DNA from: CAYNRE01 sp964399535
GTDB taxonomy: Bacteria; Planctomycetota; Planctomycetia; Pirellulales; CAYNRE01
DNA length: 37,199 nt
Assembly (NCBI GenBank): GCA_964399535.1
Contig: CAYNRE010000040.1
Location: 1 to 37,199, forward strand
Reading direction: 5' to 3'
The notes beneath the pieces were generated by a model. That model worked only from the letters and a program-made list of their open reading frames with translations, was not told the DNA's origin and made no database searches. Below are positions 23,092-29,744 of the stretch, piece after piece; position 1 is the stretch's first letter, and every line of letters starts with the position of its first letter. A program made the translations under genes and the position numbers.

Positions 23092-23862
23092 TCAAGCGTA
23101 GAGAGCGTCCTCGACCGCGTCGACGATCTGGTCACCGACTGGGCCGGTCTCACGGATGCGCTCGATGACGGTTTCGGCCGCCACGTCTCCCGACAAGCGC
23201 CTGAGACCGCGGCGCGCTTCGCTCGTGAACGGAAGCATCGCTCCGCGCGTCAACTCGCGTTGGCGAACCTCGCCCATCAACGCGCACGCCCACAACCTCT
23301 TGTACTCCAACGTGTGAAAATACTCCGGCCCGTCGAGCCACAACGATTCGGAGATGGAGCGCAGCGTGATCGCCTGAGCGTCGCAACTCGGGTACACCTG
23401 AAGCAAGCGCGAGATCATGGCAACGGTGTCGCGCGGGCTCACGCCACGGCCGCTCAACCACCACAACGCGAACCCGGTGGCACCGCGCGCGACCTTCGGG
23501 TAGAAGGGCGCGTCGCGCATGACGTGAACGTACCGAAGCGGGTCGCGATGCAACATCGTCGCCATGAGCAACGCGATGTGGGCCGGCAACGAGAGCCCGA
23601 AGGCGCCGACCTCGAACTTCCCACCACGCCACGAGACGGCATCCGTGTTGCGGAAGCCCGCCGACTCCGTCGAGCAAGCGACCATGGCGCGACGCCAAGT
23701 GAGATCGTGCTCGCACGCGCGGATGTCGGGGCTCGACGTGTGCGGCCTGGTCCCTGCGGCGGCCCACCCGCCGTCGTCAGTGGGCAGCACCAGAACGTCC
23801 GAGTACGGCGTCCAAGAATCCTCCGGCTCACGGCCGATCTCGTGCTCTAAATTTGTTCCCAT
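23092..23862 (-). CDS. Unknown 256-aa protein
   Basis: First gene after a TTGACC-N17-TAGCAT promoter; ATG 23862 follows GGGAGCGCC with a leader of about 23 nt. The protein is soluble-looking, with helices such as AHIALLMATMLHRD, PRDTVAMISRLLQVY and ALMGEVRQREL, and Trp/Tyr-rich strands in the middle (FALWWLSGRG). No catalytic motif or family is recognised. Confidence 0.72.
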   Translation of the reverse strand: MGTNLEHEIGREPEDSWTPYSDVLVLPTDDGGWAAAGTRPHTSSPDIRACEHDLTWRRAMVACSTESAGFRNTDAVSWRGGKFEVGAFGLSLPAHIALLMATMLHRDPLRYVHVMRDAPFYPKVARGATGFALWWLSGRGVSPRDTVAMISRLLQVYPSCDAQAITLRSISESLWLDGPEYFHTLEYKRLWACALMGEVRQRELTRGAMLPFTSEARRGLRRLSGDVAAETVIERIRETGPVGDQIVDAVEDALYA

Positions 23863-23885
23863 GGCGCTCCCGTGCGAAACTGCGC

Positions 23886-23907
23886 CTTGCCATGCTAGCG
23901 CCGCAAG
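23886..23907. promoter_or_regulatory. 22-bp dyad operator, copy 2
   Basis: CTTGC-CAT-GCTAGC-GCC-GCAAG. It covers the -10 box of the reverse promoter and the first codons of the forward transglycosylase gene, so one bound protein could control both directions. Confidence 0.65.
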
Positions 23908-23920
23908 CGGGCTGGGTCAA
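23892..23920 (-). promoter_or_regulatory. TTGACC-N17-TAGCAT promoter (reverse)
   Basis: On the reverse strand: TTGACC (23920-23915), 17 nt, TAGCAT (23897-23892). Transcription should start near 23885 and give a 23-nt leader to ATG 23862. The promoter lies inside the first ten codons of the divergent gene. Confidence 0.7.
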
Positions 23921-24581
23921 CCCCTGCGGGGGCGCGCGTTGGCGCACCTTGGACGACGGCTCCGTGGAGGTCGAGGGGCACGGTTTCTGGAAGCACGAAC
24001 CGGGCTCCGCCGGCTACAAGACGGTCGAGACGACCTACCTCAACTGGGCGCAGGACTTCCACGATGTCGCCAAGAAGTACGGCGTCCCGGTGTCGTGGCT
24101 CGTCGCCATCGCGTCAAACGAAACGGGCTTCCTGGCGTCGCGCCCGGACAGCCAGCGGACCGTGAGCCGAACCGAGCCGAGCGGGGTCACGAGCGTCGGC
24201 ATCATGCAACCGCTCACCGTCACGGCCTCGGCGCTCGGGTTCGACCCGTCGAAGCTCGGGGACGCCTTCACGAACATCTCCGTCGGGGCTGCCGTCATGG
24301 TGAGCCCGTCGATGGCGGGCAAGAACCTCCAGTACGGCTTCCCGGCCATCGCCGCCACCTACAACGCGGGCCACGTCTGCAACACCGGCAACGACGTGTT
24401 CAACACCGCCGGCCACAAGGGCCAGTACGTCACGAACGCGATCAAGTTCCTGAACACCGCCGTCCTCGGCATGGACTTGGACGGCTACGCCAGCTCGGGA
24501 GCCTCCCGCATGAGCATGGGGCTCAGCCTCGGGATCGTCGGCCTCGGCGTCGCGGTCGCGGTATACTTGAACCGTCCCTGA
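23892..24581 (+). CDS. Lytic transglycosylase with C-terminal anchor
   Basis: A 229-aa protein with an SLT-type (GH23-like) domain. VAIASNETGFLA near residue 73 supplies the catalytic Glu, SVGIMQPL is the G-x-M-Q motif and IAATYNAGH the A-x-Y-N-A-G motif. Residues 205-226 (MGLSLGIVGLGVAVAVYL) form a tail anchor followed by NRP. It cleaves the glycan strand of peptidoglycan. ATG 23892 is chosen because the domain begins soon after; a longer frame from 23853 would start inside the reverse gene. First of three coupled genes. Confidence 0.9.
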   Translation: MLAPQAGWVNPCGGARWRTLDDGSVEVEGHGFWKHEPGSAGYKTVETTYLNWAQDFHDVAKKYGVPVSWLVAIASNETGFLASRPDSQRTVSRTEPSGVTSVGIMQPLTVTASALGFDPSKLGDAFTNISVGAAVMVSPSMAGKNLQYGFPAIAATYNAGHVCNTGNDVFNTAGHKGQYVTNAIKFLNTAVLGMDLDGYASSGASRMSMGLSLGIVGLGVAVAVYLNRP

Positions 24582-24583
24582 CC

Positions 24584-25258
24584 ATGCTGGCCTTCCACTA
24601 CCAACCGAGCCACGTCGCGGCCGTCGGCGCTCTCCCGGGGCGCTCCTCGGCGTCGTCGCTCGGCGAGAGGTGCGCGCTCTGGTGCGAGATGCAAGCCAGC
24701 GAGGCGGGTCTCCCTGGAGCCGACGCGATAGCGTCCTGGTTCGCCATCTGCGAGCGCGGGGGCAAGCCCATCGGCATCACGAGCGGCAATCACTGTGCGG
24801 CGGCGCAGTCCGCCGCCATGCACGCGATGATCCGACCCGGCGACGCGCAACCTCACGGGTTTCGGGCCGGCGCCAAGGAACTCATGGAGGACGCCATGGC
24901 GGCCGGGACGTGGCGTGCCACGTCCGCGTGGCGGAGCGGTTCTTGGTCCCCGCGGCGCGGCGACATCGCGATCTACGACCGCTCCGACCCTGCCCGTCCT
25001 GAGACCTCGTGGTGGGGCCATGTGAACCGCGTGGTGTCGGTCGAGCCGAACGGCGAGCTGGTCACGCTCGGTGCCAACGAGGGCCCGGGTGGGGCGTGGA
25101 AGTTCGGGCGCATCGGCCCGGACCATGCGCGCCTGCTTGGGTTCGTCGAGTACCCTCACGGCGGGGCGCTCATGGCAGGGGCCTTCGGGTTCGGCTTGGC
25201 GCTCGCCGGCATCGGCATCGCGGCCGCGCTCTACATGGGCAACCCGCGCGGGAGATGA
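24584..25258 (+). CDS. CHAP/NlpC-like amidase candidate with C-terminal anchor
   Basis: A 224-aa protein starting 2 nt after the transglycosylase stop. ITSGNHCAAAQSAAM near residue 70 offers a Cys nucleophile at a helix start; GDIAIYDRS is the strand-turn typical of CHAP and NlpC/P60 folds, and SWWGHVNRVVSV supplies the His. Residues 192-217 (GAFGFGLALAGIGIAAALYM) are a tail anchor followed by GNPRGR. It probably cuts peptide bonds in peptidoglycan, complementing the transglycosylase. Its soluble part is paralogous to the C-terminal half of the protein at 33927. Family assignment is by pattern only. Confidence 0.76.
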   Translation: MLAFHYQPSHVAAVGALPGRSSASSLGERCALWCEMQASEAGLPGADAIASWFAICERGGKPIGITSGNHCAAAQSAAMHAMIRPGDAQPHGFRAGAKELMEDAMAAGTWRATSAWRSGSWSPRRGDIAIYDRSDPARPETSWWGHVNRVVSVEPNGELVTLGANEGPGGAWKFGRIGPDHARLLGFVEYPHGGALMAGAFGFGLALAGIGIAAALYMGNPRGR

Positions 25259-25259
25259 C

Positions 25260-25709
25260 ATGACGAACGCCGCCATCACCGTCGTCGTAGCCGGGCTCGG
25301 GGCCGGCTTGGGGGCGACCATCACGGGGCCGCGCAGCCGCCTCTCTGGCGCGCTCATGGGCGCCGCCGCTGGCGGGTTGCTCGGGTTGGTGTTCGGTCGC
25401 CCTGGAACCGCCTGGTCCGACGGCGTGCCTCGTCCGCCGGTGGACAGCCCGCCGCCGGGGCCTCCCCCAACGTCCGGGGCGAGCCATCAGGAATCCGATC
25501 TGCCGTGGTGGTGGTTCTACGTCCTGGAGCTTCAGGGCAACCGCTGGGTCCGCGTCTACGACTCCGGGGCGCAGCAACGCTCGGACAGCGGCGTGCTCGA
25601 CTGGCTCCTCTCGACGATGGACCAGTACGAGAGCAGCCTCATCAAGATCCGTGCCTGGAAGTGGGGCTACGACACCCGGATCGGCGGCTACCGCTGGATC
25701 GAAAGCTAG
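25260..25709 (+). CDS. Small protein with N-terminal membrane hairpin
   Basis: A 149-aa protein, ATG 25260 beginning one base after the amidase-like gene's stop. Residues 4-22 and 30-48 are Gly/Ala-rich membrane segments (AAITVVVAGLGAGLGATI, ALMGAAAGGLLGLVFG). A Pro-rich linker leads to a folded domain with many aromatics (WWWFYVLELQGNRWVRVYD, IRAWKWGYDTRIGGYRW). No family known. Last of the three-gene wall-enzyme operon; its TAG overlaps the converging stop in CTAG. Confidence 0.7.
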   Translation: MTNAAITVVVAGLGAGLGATITGPRSRLSGALMGAAAGGLLGLVFGRPGTAWSDGVPRPPVDSPPPGPPPTSGASHQESDLPWWWFYVLELQGNRWVRVYDSGAQQRSDSGVLDWLLSTMDQYESSLIKIRAWKWGYDTRIGGYRWIES

Positions 25710-26047
25710 CGCCGCCGTCCTGCCCAAGCCGCCCCGAGCAGGACGGCTCCGCCCAATCCCAGGGCCAGGCCGAGGGCGGTCTTCTTCACGTCGGCCACGA
25801 GCGCCTTGCGCTGTCGCTCGACCTCGGGCTTGATCGTCTCCAGCAGGGCCGGCAGTTGCTTCTGCACCTCGGGCGCGAACCGCGACACGAGCCCCGGCAC
25901 CTCGGCGTTGATCTTGGCCTGCAACTGAGGCCAGGTCGCGTTGATCGCGTCCTTCGCCATCTGGTCGAGCGGCACGCTCAGCGTCGTGTTGACGGGGCCG
26001 AGGGGGGTCTTCAGCGTGATCGGGTAGTCCGCTCCTAGAGCTTGCAT
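25706..26047 (-). CDS. Small tail-anchored helical protein
   Basis: A 113-aa single-gene unit. ATG 26047 lies 7 nt after a TAGCAT box, so the mRNA is probably leaderless; ATG 26056 would lie in that box. The first 30 residues are strand-like (YPITLKTPLGPVNTTLSVPL), then a long helix (DAINATWPQLQAKINAEVP) and a final hydrophobic segment (TALGLALGLGGAVLLGAA) ending WAGRRR. The tail is of the same type as in five nearby enzymes. Confidence 0.72.
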   Translation of the reverse strand: MQALGADYPITLKTPLGPVNTTLSVPLDQMAKDAINATWPQLQAKINAEVPGLVSRFAPEVQKQLPALLETIKPEVERQRKALVADVKKTALGLALGLGGAVLLGAAWAGRRR

Positions 26048-26054
26048 GGAGCCC

Positions 26055-26064
26055 ATGCTAGCAT
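26055..26064. promoter_or_regulatory. Palindromic ATGCTAGCAT, shared -10 of two divergent genes
   Basis: A perfect 10-bp palindrome. Read in reverse it gives TGC-TAGCAT (an extended -10) 7 nt before ATG 26047; read forward it gives TGC-TAGCAT 8 nt before ATG 26073. No good -35 is visible in either direction, which an extended -10 may offset. Confidence 0.5.
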
Positions 26065-26072
26065 GGCTCCCG

Positions 26073-26342
26073 ATGTACCGGCATCCTCGGGTTCCCTGGA
26101 TCACGATCCGCCCCGTCCACGGCGGGTTTCACGCTACCGACACGCGCACCGGCGAGACGGTGTTCGCCCCGAACGCCGAGGCGGTCGAGCAGTTCGCCGC
26201 GGACCGCTCGGCCCAACTCGGGCGCCGTGGGGTCGGCGACATGGTTCACGGGGCGGCCAAGGCGCTCGGTCTTCAGCGTTGCACCCCTTGCGCCAAGCGC
26301 CAGCAGGCGCTCAACCGGATGCTCCCGAACTTCCGTCGGTAG
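26073..26342 (+). CDS. Small unknown protein with C-terminal CxxC
   Basis: An 89-aa protein. ATG 26073 is favoured by its 8-nt distance from a -10-like TAGCAT; ATG 26055 (preceded by GGAGCCC) is possible. Opening strands VPWITIRPVHGGFHA are followed by a helix and by LQRCTPCAKRQQALNRM, a half zinc-ribbon common at the ends of small phage proteins. Alone on its strand between two reverse units. Confidence 0.66.
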   Translation: MYRHPRVPWITIRPVHGGFHATDTRTGETVFAPNAEAVEQFAADRSAQLGRRGVGDMVHGAAKALGLQRCTPCAKRQQALNRMLPNFRR

Positions 26343-26396
26343 AAATCGGTTCCGAGACCGGCAACCCCGCTCGGATTCCGGCGGCAGGGACGCTCA

Positions 26397-26846
26397 TCAC
26401 GTCACCGCGCTGTTGACTCGACAAGCCAAGCACAACTCGCAATCGTCGTCGTGTTCCTCAAAGTGGTGCCCGCAGTCGCAGTCGCACCCGTTCGACTCCA
26501 GCAATCCGCGCACCGCGTCTAGCTTGCTCGTGGCATCGCTCCAAAGCACGCTTCGCTCGTTGAAGAGCAATCCCAACTGCTCGTTGGCTTTGGATTGGAT
26601 TGCCACGCGGGCCGTGAGCCTTTGCACCTCGCCCGCCAACTCACGGTTGCGCTCCTCCCAATGCCGCGCGCACCCCGGGGGCGTCCGGCAAACGCCGTGT
26701 TGCCCGCAGTCTCGCAGCACGGTCTCCTCTTTCACATACCGGAAGAGGTAGCCATCTGCCCTTGCCAACGCGGTAGCATCACAGCACTCCGCGATGGCCC
26801 GCAGAACCTCTCGACACGTCTCTGCATCATTCAACTTGCTGGTCAC
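26397..26846 (-). CDS. Unknown protein with coiled coil and Cys-rich ends
   Basis: A 149-aa protein if GTG 26846 is the start (AAGGGG upstream); TTG 26888, overlapping the previous stop as TTGA, would give 163 aa. A Cys/His group occurs at DCGQHGVCRTPPGCARH and a second at CDCDCGHHFEEHDDDCELCLAC, both able to bind metal. Between them lies a charged helix (EERNRELAGEVQRLTARV). Last gene of a five-gene reverse operon. Confidence 0.65.
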   Translation of the reverse strand: MTSKLNDAETCREVLRAIAECCDATALARADGYLFRYVKEETVLRDCGQHGVCRTPPGCARHWEERNRELAGEVQRLTARVAIQSKANEQLGLLFNERSVLWSDATSKLDAVRGLLESNGCDCDCGHHFEEHDDDCELCLACRVNSAVT

Positions 26847-26884
26847 AGTGGTCCCCTTAGCCCGCTCCGTGGCACACCGGTACG

Positions 26885-27151
26885 TCAAGCCGTCCTAGAT
26901 AGCATGACGCCCGCGAAGGTCACCCCGTCGAGCGTGTCCACGATGCAACGCAACGGCTCTTCGCCATGGAGGCCGGTTTCAGCTTCGCCAAGTCTGGCAA
27001 GCTCGTTCAGGGCGGCCGCCTCCTCTAGTTGGCATGACGGCTCTCCTAGCGAGTACCACACCGCACCACCCTCGGTGCCCCACCCGCCCATGGCGTTGTT
27101 GCTGAGCGCGAGCTTCTTGAAAGGTCCGACACCGTGCGCGCGCTCAGTCAT
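26885..27151 (-). CDS. Small unknown protein
   Basis: An 88-aa protein whose ATG overlaps the upstream stop by eight bases. It contains GGWGTEGGAVWYSLGEPS, a helix EEAAALNELARLGEAE and the strand-loop RCIVDTLDGVTFAGVML. Overlap with both neighbours supports it. No family recognised. Confidence 0.65.
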   Translation of the reverse strand: MTERAHGVGPFKKLALSNNAMGGWGTEGGAVWYSLGEPSCQLEEAAALNELARLGEAETGLHGEEPLRCIVDTLDGVTFAGVMLSRTA

Positions 27152-27434
27152 CGCGGCCTCTTGCTCGGCGCCTCATCGCCGCTTCCGCGCGTTCGCAATT
27201 TCGCTGGACGCGCCACAACCACGTTGCATCCGCCACGTTCCGACCGATCAGCCTGGCGAACCCGGTCTCAGTCTGGACTAGAATCCGCTCGCTGCCTGGC
27301 GGCGCCGTCGGATCCCCGCCGAGTCCGCGAAGGCCCGCCATCGCCGACCTCTCCAACCGCGCCAACCGCCCCAACCGCACCGAACTCTCCGAACTCGCCG
27401 AACTCGCCAACCGCGCCTTAGAAGCGTTACTCAT
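27144..27434 (-). CDS. Small Arg/Leu/Ala-rich protein
   Basis: A 96-aa basic protein whose ATG overlaps the previous TAA. The first 40 residues are low-complexity and derive from a 9-bp tandem DNA repeat (VRLGRLARLERSAMAGLRGL). The rest is globular-looking with RILVQTETGFARLIGRNV and a basic helix (ERAEAAMRRRARGRD). Possibly nucleic-acid binding, unproven. Confidence 0.6.
   Translation of the reverse strand: MSNASKARLASSASSESSVRLGRLARLERSAMAGLRGLGGDPTAPPGSERILVQTETGFARLIGRNVADATWLWRVQRNCERAEAAMRRRARGRDD
27350..27417. repeat. 9-bp tandem repeat
   Basis: Degenerate units CAACCGCNC and GAACTCNCC follow each other at 9-bp spacing about seven times. They encode the Leu-Arg/Arg-Ser repeats in the reverse gene at 27144 and look like recent local expansion. 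Confidence 0.55.
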
Positions 27435-27684
27435 GGCCGTCTCCGTTCACGTTCGCTTCGATGGATTCCACGACTGACAGCAACGCCGCGTCCTCCGCGT
27501 GAAACAACTCCGCCACGAACTCCTCTACCGTCATCAAGCCATTCTCGCGCGAAAAGCGCCACGGTCCGGTGCCGCCCTGATCGAACCATTCGGAGTAGGA
27601 CTTTGCGACGAACTCGCGTGTGGTGAGATCCAAAGCGACCACCGCGGATCGAGAAAGCCAACGCCGCCGGCTCGCCCTGCCCAT
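27427..27684 (-). CDS. Small unknown protein
   Basis: An 85-aa protein; ATG 27684 overlaps the TGA of the preceding small gene (TGATG). It opens with a basic stretch (MGRASRRRWLSRSAVVALDL) and continues with KSYSEWFDQGGTGPWRF and an acidic helix (TVEEFVAELFHAEDAALLSV). No family recognised. Confidence 0.68.
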   Translation of the reverse strand: MGRASRRRWLSRSAVVALDLTTREFVAKSYSEWFDQGGTGPWRFSRENGLMTVEEFVAELFHAEDAALLSVVESIEANVNGDGHE

Positions 27685-27791
27685 CAGCGATCCCAACCGT
27701 GGAAGAGAGCCCAATCGGAGGCGGAGGTCTCCTCCGGGGCGGACGCTGCCGGTCCGACCTCGGTCTTGCGCGGTGGGGACTTCCGATGCAC
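27684..27791 (-). CDS. Very small first gene of the reverse operon
   Basis: A 35-aa protein from GTG 27791, or 39 aa from ATG 27803. The ATG lies inside the -10 box of the promoter, so the GTG 3-4 nt after the predicted start of transcription is preferred. The peptide contains HRKSPPRKTEVGPA and ends DWALFHGWDR. It could be a true protein or a leader peptide controlling the coupled downstream gene. Confidence 0.45.
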   Translation of the reverse strand: MHRKSPPRKTEVGPAASAPEETSASDWALFHGWDR

Positions 27792-27794
27792 GAT
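27766..27794 (+). promoter_or_regulatory. Possible weak promoter of the YqaJ gene
   Basis: TTGCGC (27766-27771), 17 nt, CACGAT (27789-27794), each matching consensus at three positions. The distance from the -10 to ATG 27802 is 7 nt, as in the other leaderless genes here. Weak as a sequence match alone. Confidence 0.3.
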
Positions 27795-27795
27795 G

Positions 27796-27817
27796 CTTGC
27801 CATGCTAGCACCGCAAG
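27796..27817. promoter_or_regulatory. 22-bp dyad operator, copy 3
   Basis: CTTGC-CAT-GCTAGC-ACC-GCAAG. It overlaps the -10 of the reverse promoter and the start codon of the YqaJ gene on the other strand, linking control of the small reverse genes to that of recombination. Confidence 0.66.
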
Positions 27818-27830
27818 CCGCCAAGGTCAA
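27802..27830 (-). promoter_or_regulatory. TTGACC-N17-TAGCAT promoter (reverse)
   Basis: On the reverse strand: TTGACC (27830-27825), 17 nt, TAGCAT (27807-27802) with TG extended -10. Drives the five-gene reverse operon ending at 26397. Confidence 0.7.
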
Positions 27831-28791
27831 TGCCCGCCCGCCCGCCCACGTCCGGGCCCTGAAGGGTTGCAAGCCGGTCATCCACTCGGCCGACCGCGAC
27901 AAGTGGCTCGCCGCCCGGAAGACCGGGATCGGGGCATCGGACGTGGCGGCGGCGCTCGGGCTCTCGCCGTGGAAGAGCCCGTTCACGCTTTACATGGAAC
28001 TCACGGGCGGCGTCCCGGACCGGAAGGTCACCCCGGAGGAGGCGGAGCGCATGGCTTGGGGCCTGGACTTGGAGGCGGCCATCGCGGCCGGGTACTCCAG
28101 GCGCACGGGGGCGTCCGTGAAGACGTGCGGGTGGCTCCTGCGATCCAAGCCTCACCCGTGGATGCTCGCGACGCCCGACTTCATCGAGTGCGACGCGACC
28201 GGGGCGGTCGAGGCGATCTTGGAAATCAAGAACGTCCGGGAGTCGAGCGCGCCGTTCTGGGAGAACGGGGCTCCAGATCACTACATCGTCCAGGTCCAGA
28301 CCCAACTCCTCGTGGCGGGGCACCCGAACGCCGTCCTCGCCGCCCTGGTCGGAGGCGAGCAGATGAGGCGCGTCCCGGTGCCAGAGAGCAAGCCCCTCCA
28401 GGCCGAGATCGTGAAGCGAACCAAGGCGTTCTGGGGGTTGATCCACGCCAGGACGCCGCCTGTGCCAGATGCGAGCGAGTCCACCACGCGGACGCTCTGC
28501 CGGATGATGGAGGACGGCGCCTCGCTCGACCTGCCGGACGAGGTGCTCGAATGGCACTTGGAGGCGGCGCGGTCGGCCGACGATGAGCGGGCCGCTGAGG
28601 AGCGCAAGGAATCCTACCGGCGCAAGATCGTCGCCTTCATGGGGACGGCTAGCGAGGGCGTCCTGCCCGGCGGCCTCGGCCGCTACACCTTCCACACCGT
28701 CAACCGGGCCGGCTACACGGTCGAGCCCAAGACGTTCCGCCAACTGAAGTTTCTGCCCGGAAGCCGGGCCAAGAAGGGAGAGTCCAAGTGA
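27802..28791 (+). CDS. YqaJ-type viral recombinase exonuclease
   Basis: A 329-aa YqaJ/lambda-exonuclease-fold protein. After about 35 residues comes WLAARKTGIGASDVAAALGL, the family's opening motif; MAWGLDLEAAI is the G-x-x-x-E region; ATPDFIE carries the metal-binding Asp, AILEIKNVR the E-x-K, and HYIVQVQTQLLVAG the Q-x-Q helix. It degrades one strand of linear double-stranded DNA, giving single strands to RecT, whose gene overlaps by GTGA. ATG 27802 is chosen because it fits the domain start; an upstream frame back to 27499 lies over the reverse genes. Confidence 0.92.
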   Translation: MLAPQAAKVNARPPAHVRALKGCKPVIHSADRDKWLAARKTGIGASDVAAALGLSPWKSPFTLYMELTGGVPDRKVTPEEAERMAWGLDLEAAIAAGYSRRTGASVKTCGWLLRSKPHPWMLATPDFIECDATGAVEAILEIKNVRESSAPFWENGAPDHYIVQVQTQLLVAGHPNAVLAALVGGEQMRRVPVPESKPLQAEIVKRTKAFWGLIHARTPPVPDASESTTRTLCRMMEDGASLDLPDEVLEWHLEAARSADDERAAEERKESYRRKIVAFMGTASEGVLPGGLGRYTFHTVNRAGYTVEPKTFRQLKFLPGSRAKKGESK

Positions 28792-29726
28792 GCAACATCG
28801 CGAAATCCAATGGAGAAACGTCCGCCATCGCCATCGTCCAGAAGACCCTGGAGCGGGCGAAGCCGAAGATCGTCCAGTGCATCCCGACGCACCTGAACCC
28901 CGAGCGCATGTTCCGGGTCTACATGATGGCGTGCGTGGGCAACCAGCGGCTCGCCTCTTGCACCCCGATGAGCCTTCTCGGCGGGGTGATGCAAGCGGCG
29001 CAGTTCGGGCTCTCGCTCGACACGGTGACGGGGGAGGCGTGGCTCATCCCGCGCCGGAGCAAGCACCACCAGGGCAAGACGCTGGCGGTGTTCCAGATCG
29101 GCTACAAGGGGCTCCGCAAGCTCGCCCGGCAGGGGGACGAGGATCTCCAGGACGTGTTCGGGTACGCGGTCCACGAGAACGACGAGTTCGCGTACCACTA
29201 CGGCGAGGAGCCGAAGATCGAGGTCCACCGTCCGAACGAGGACGACCCGGGCAGGATGCGGGCGGCCTACGCCGTGGCGGTCTGGAAGGGCGGCTACCGG
29301 CGGTTCGTGGTCGTGACGAAGGGGGACATCCTGCGGGCCCAGGCGGCCAACTGGGACGCGTCGCAGAAGGACGACTCCCCGTGGAAGCAGCACCCCGAGG
29401 CGATGTGGGTCAAGACGGCGACGGCGCGGCTCTGCCGGCAGCTCGTGCTCAGGACGGACGTGCAGGTGGCCCTGCAATCCGACGGCCGTAACGGGGAGAA
29501 CATCCTGCGTGACCGGGCGCAGGAGGACACGTCGCTCCGCAGCCTCGCCATCGAAGTCGGGGGGGCGGAGGCGTTCTCCGGGCCGGAGGAGGACGACCGG
29601 GAGCCGGAATCGGCGCCCGCGGCCCAGCAAGCGGCGGAGATGACGGCGAAGCTCGCCGGGATCCCCGAGCCGGCGGCCAAGGCGAAGGCGCCCGTTCGGG
29701 GCAAGACGGACCCCGAGACGTCGTAG
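28788..29726 (+). CDS. recT: RecT-family single-strand annealing protein
   Basis: A 312-aa RecT protein starting at GTG 28788 overlapping the exonuclease stop. Recognisable segments: FRVYMMACVGNQRLASCTPM, GGVMQAAQFGLSLD, EAWLIPRR, FQIGYKGLRKLAR and WKQHPEAMWVKTATARLCRQ. The last 65 residues are an acidic, Ala/Pro-rich tail, usual for RecT. With the YqaJ nuclease it forms a two-part homologous recombination system, acting on replicating phage DNA. Transcription ends in the hairpin 19 nt beyond the stop. Confidence 0.94.
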   Translation: MSNIAKSNGETSAIAIVQKTLERAKPKIVQCIPTHLNPERMFRVYMMACVGNQRLASCTPMSLLGGVMQAAQFGLSLDTVTGEAWLIPRRSKHHQGKTLAVFQIGYKGLRKLARQGDEDLQDVFGYAVHENDEFAYHYGEEPKIEVHRPNEDDPGRMRAAYAVAVWKGGYRRFVVVTKGDILRAQAANWDASQKDDSPWKQHPEAMWVKTATARLCRQLVLRTDVQVALQSDGRNGENILRDRAQEDTSLRSLAIEVGGAEAFSGPEEDDREPESAPAAQQAAEMTAKLAGIPEPAAKAKAPVRGKTDPETS

Positions 29727-29744
29727 ACCGCTCCCGACCCGCCA

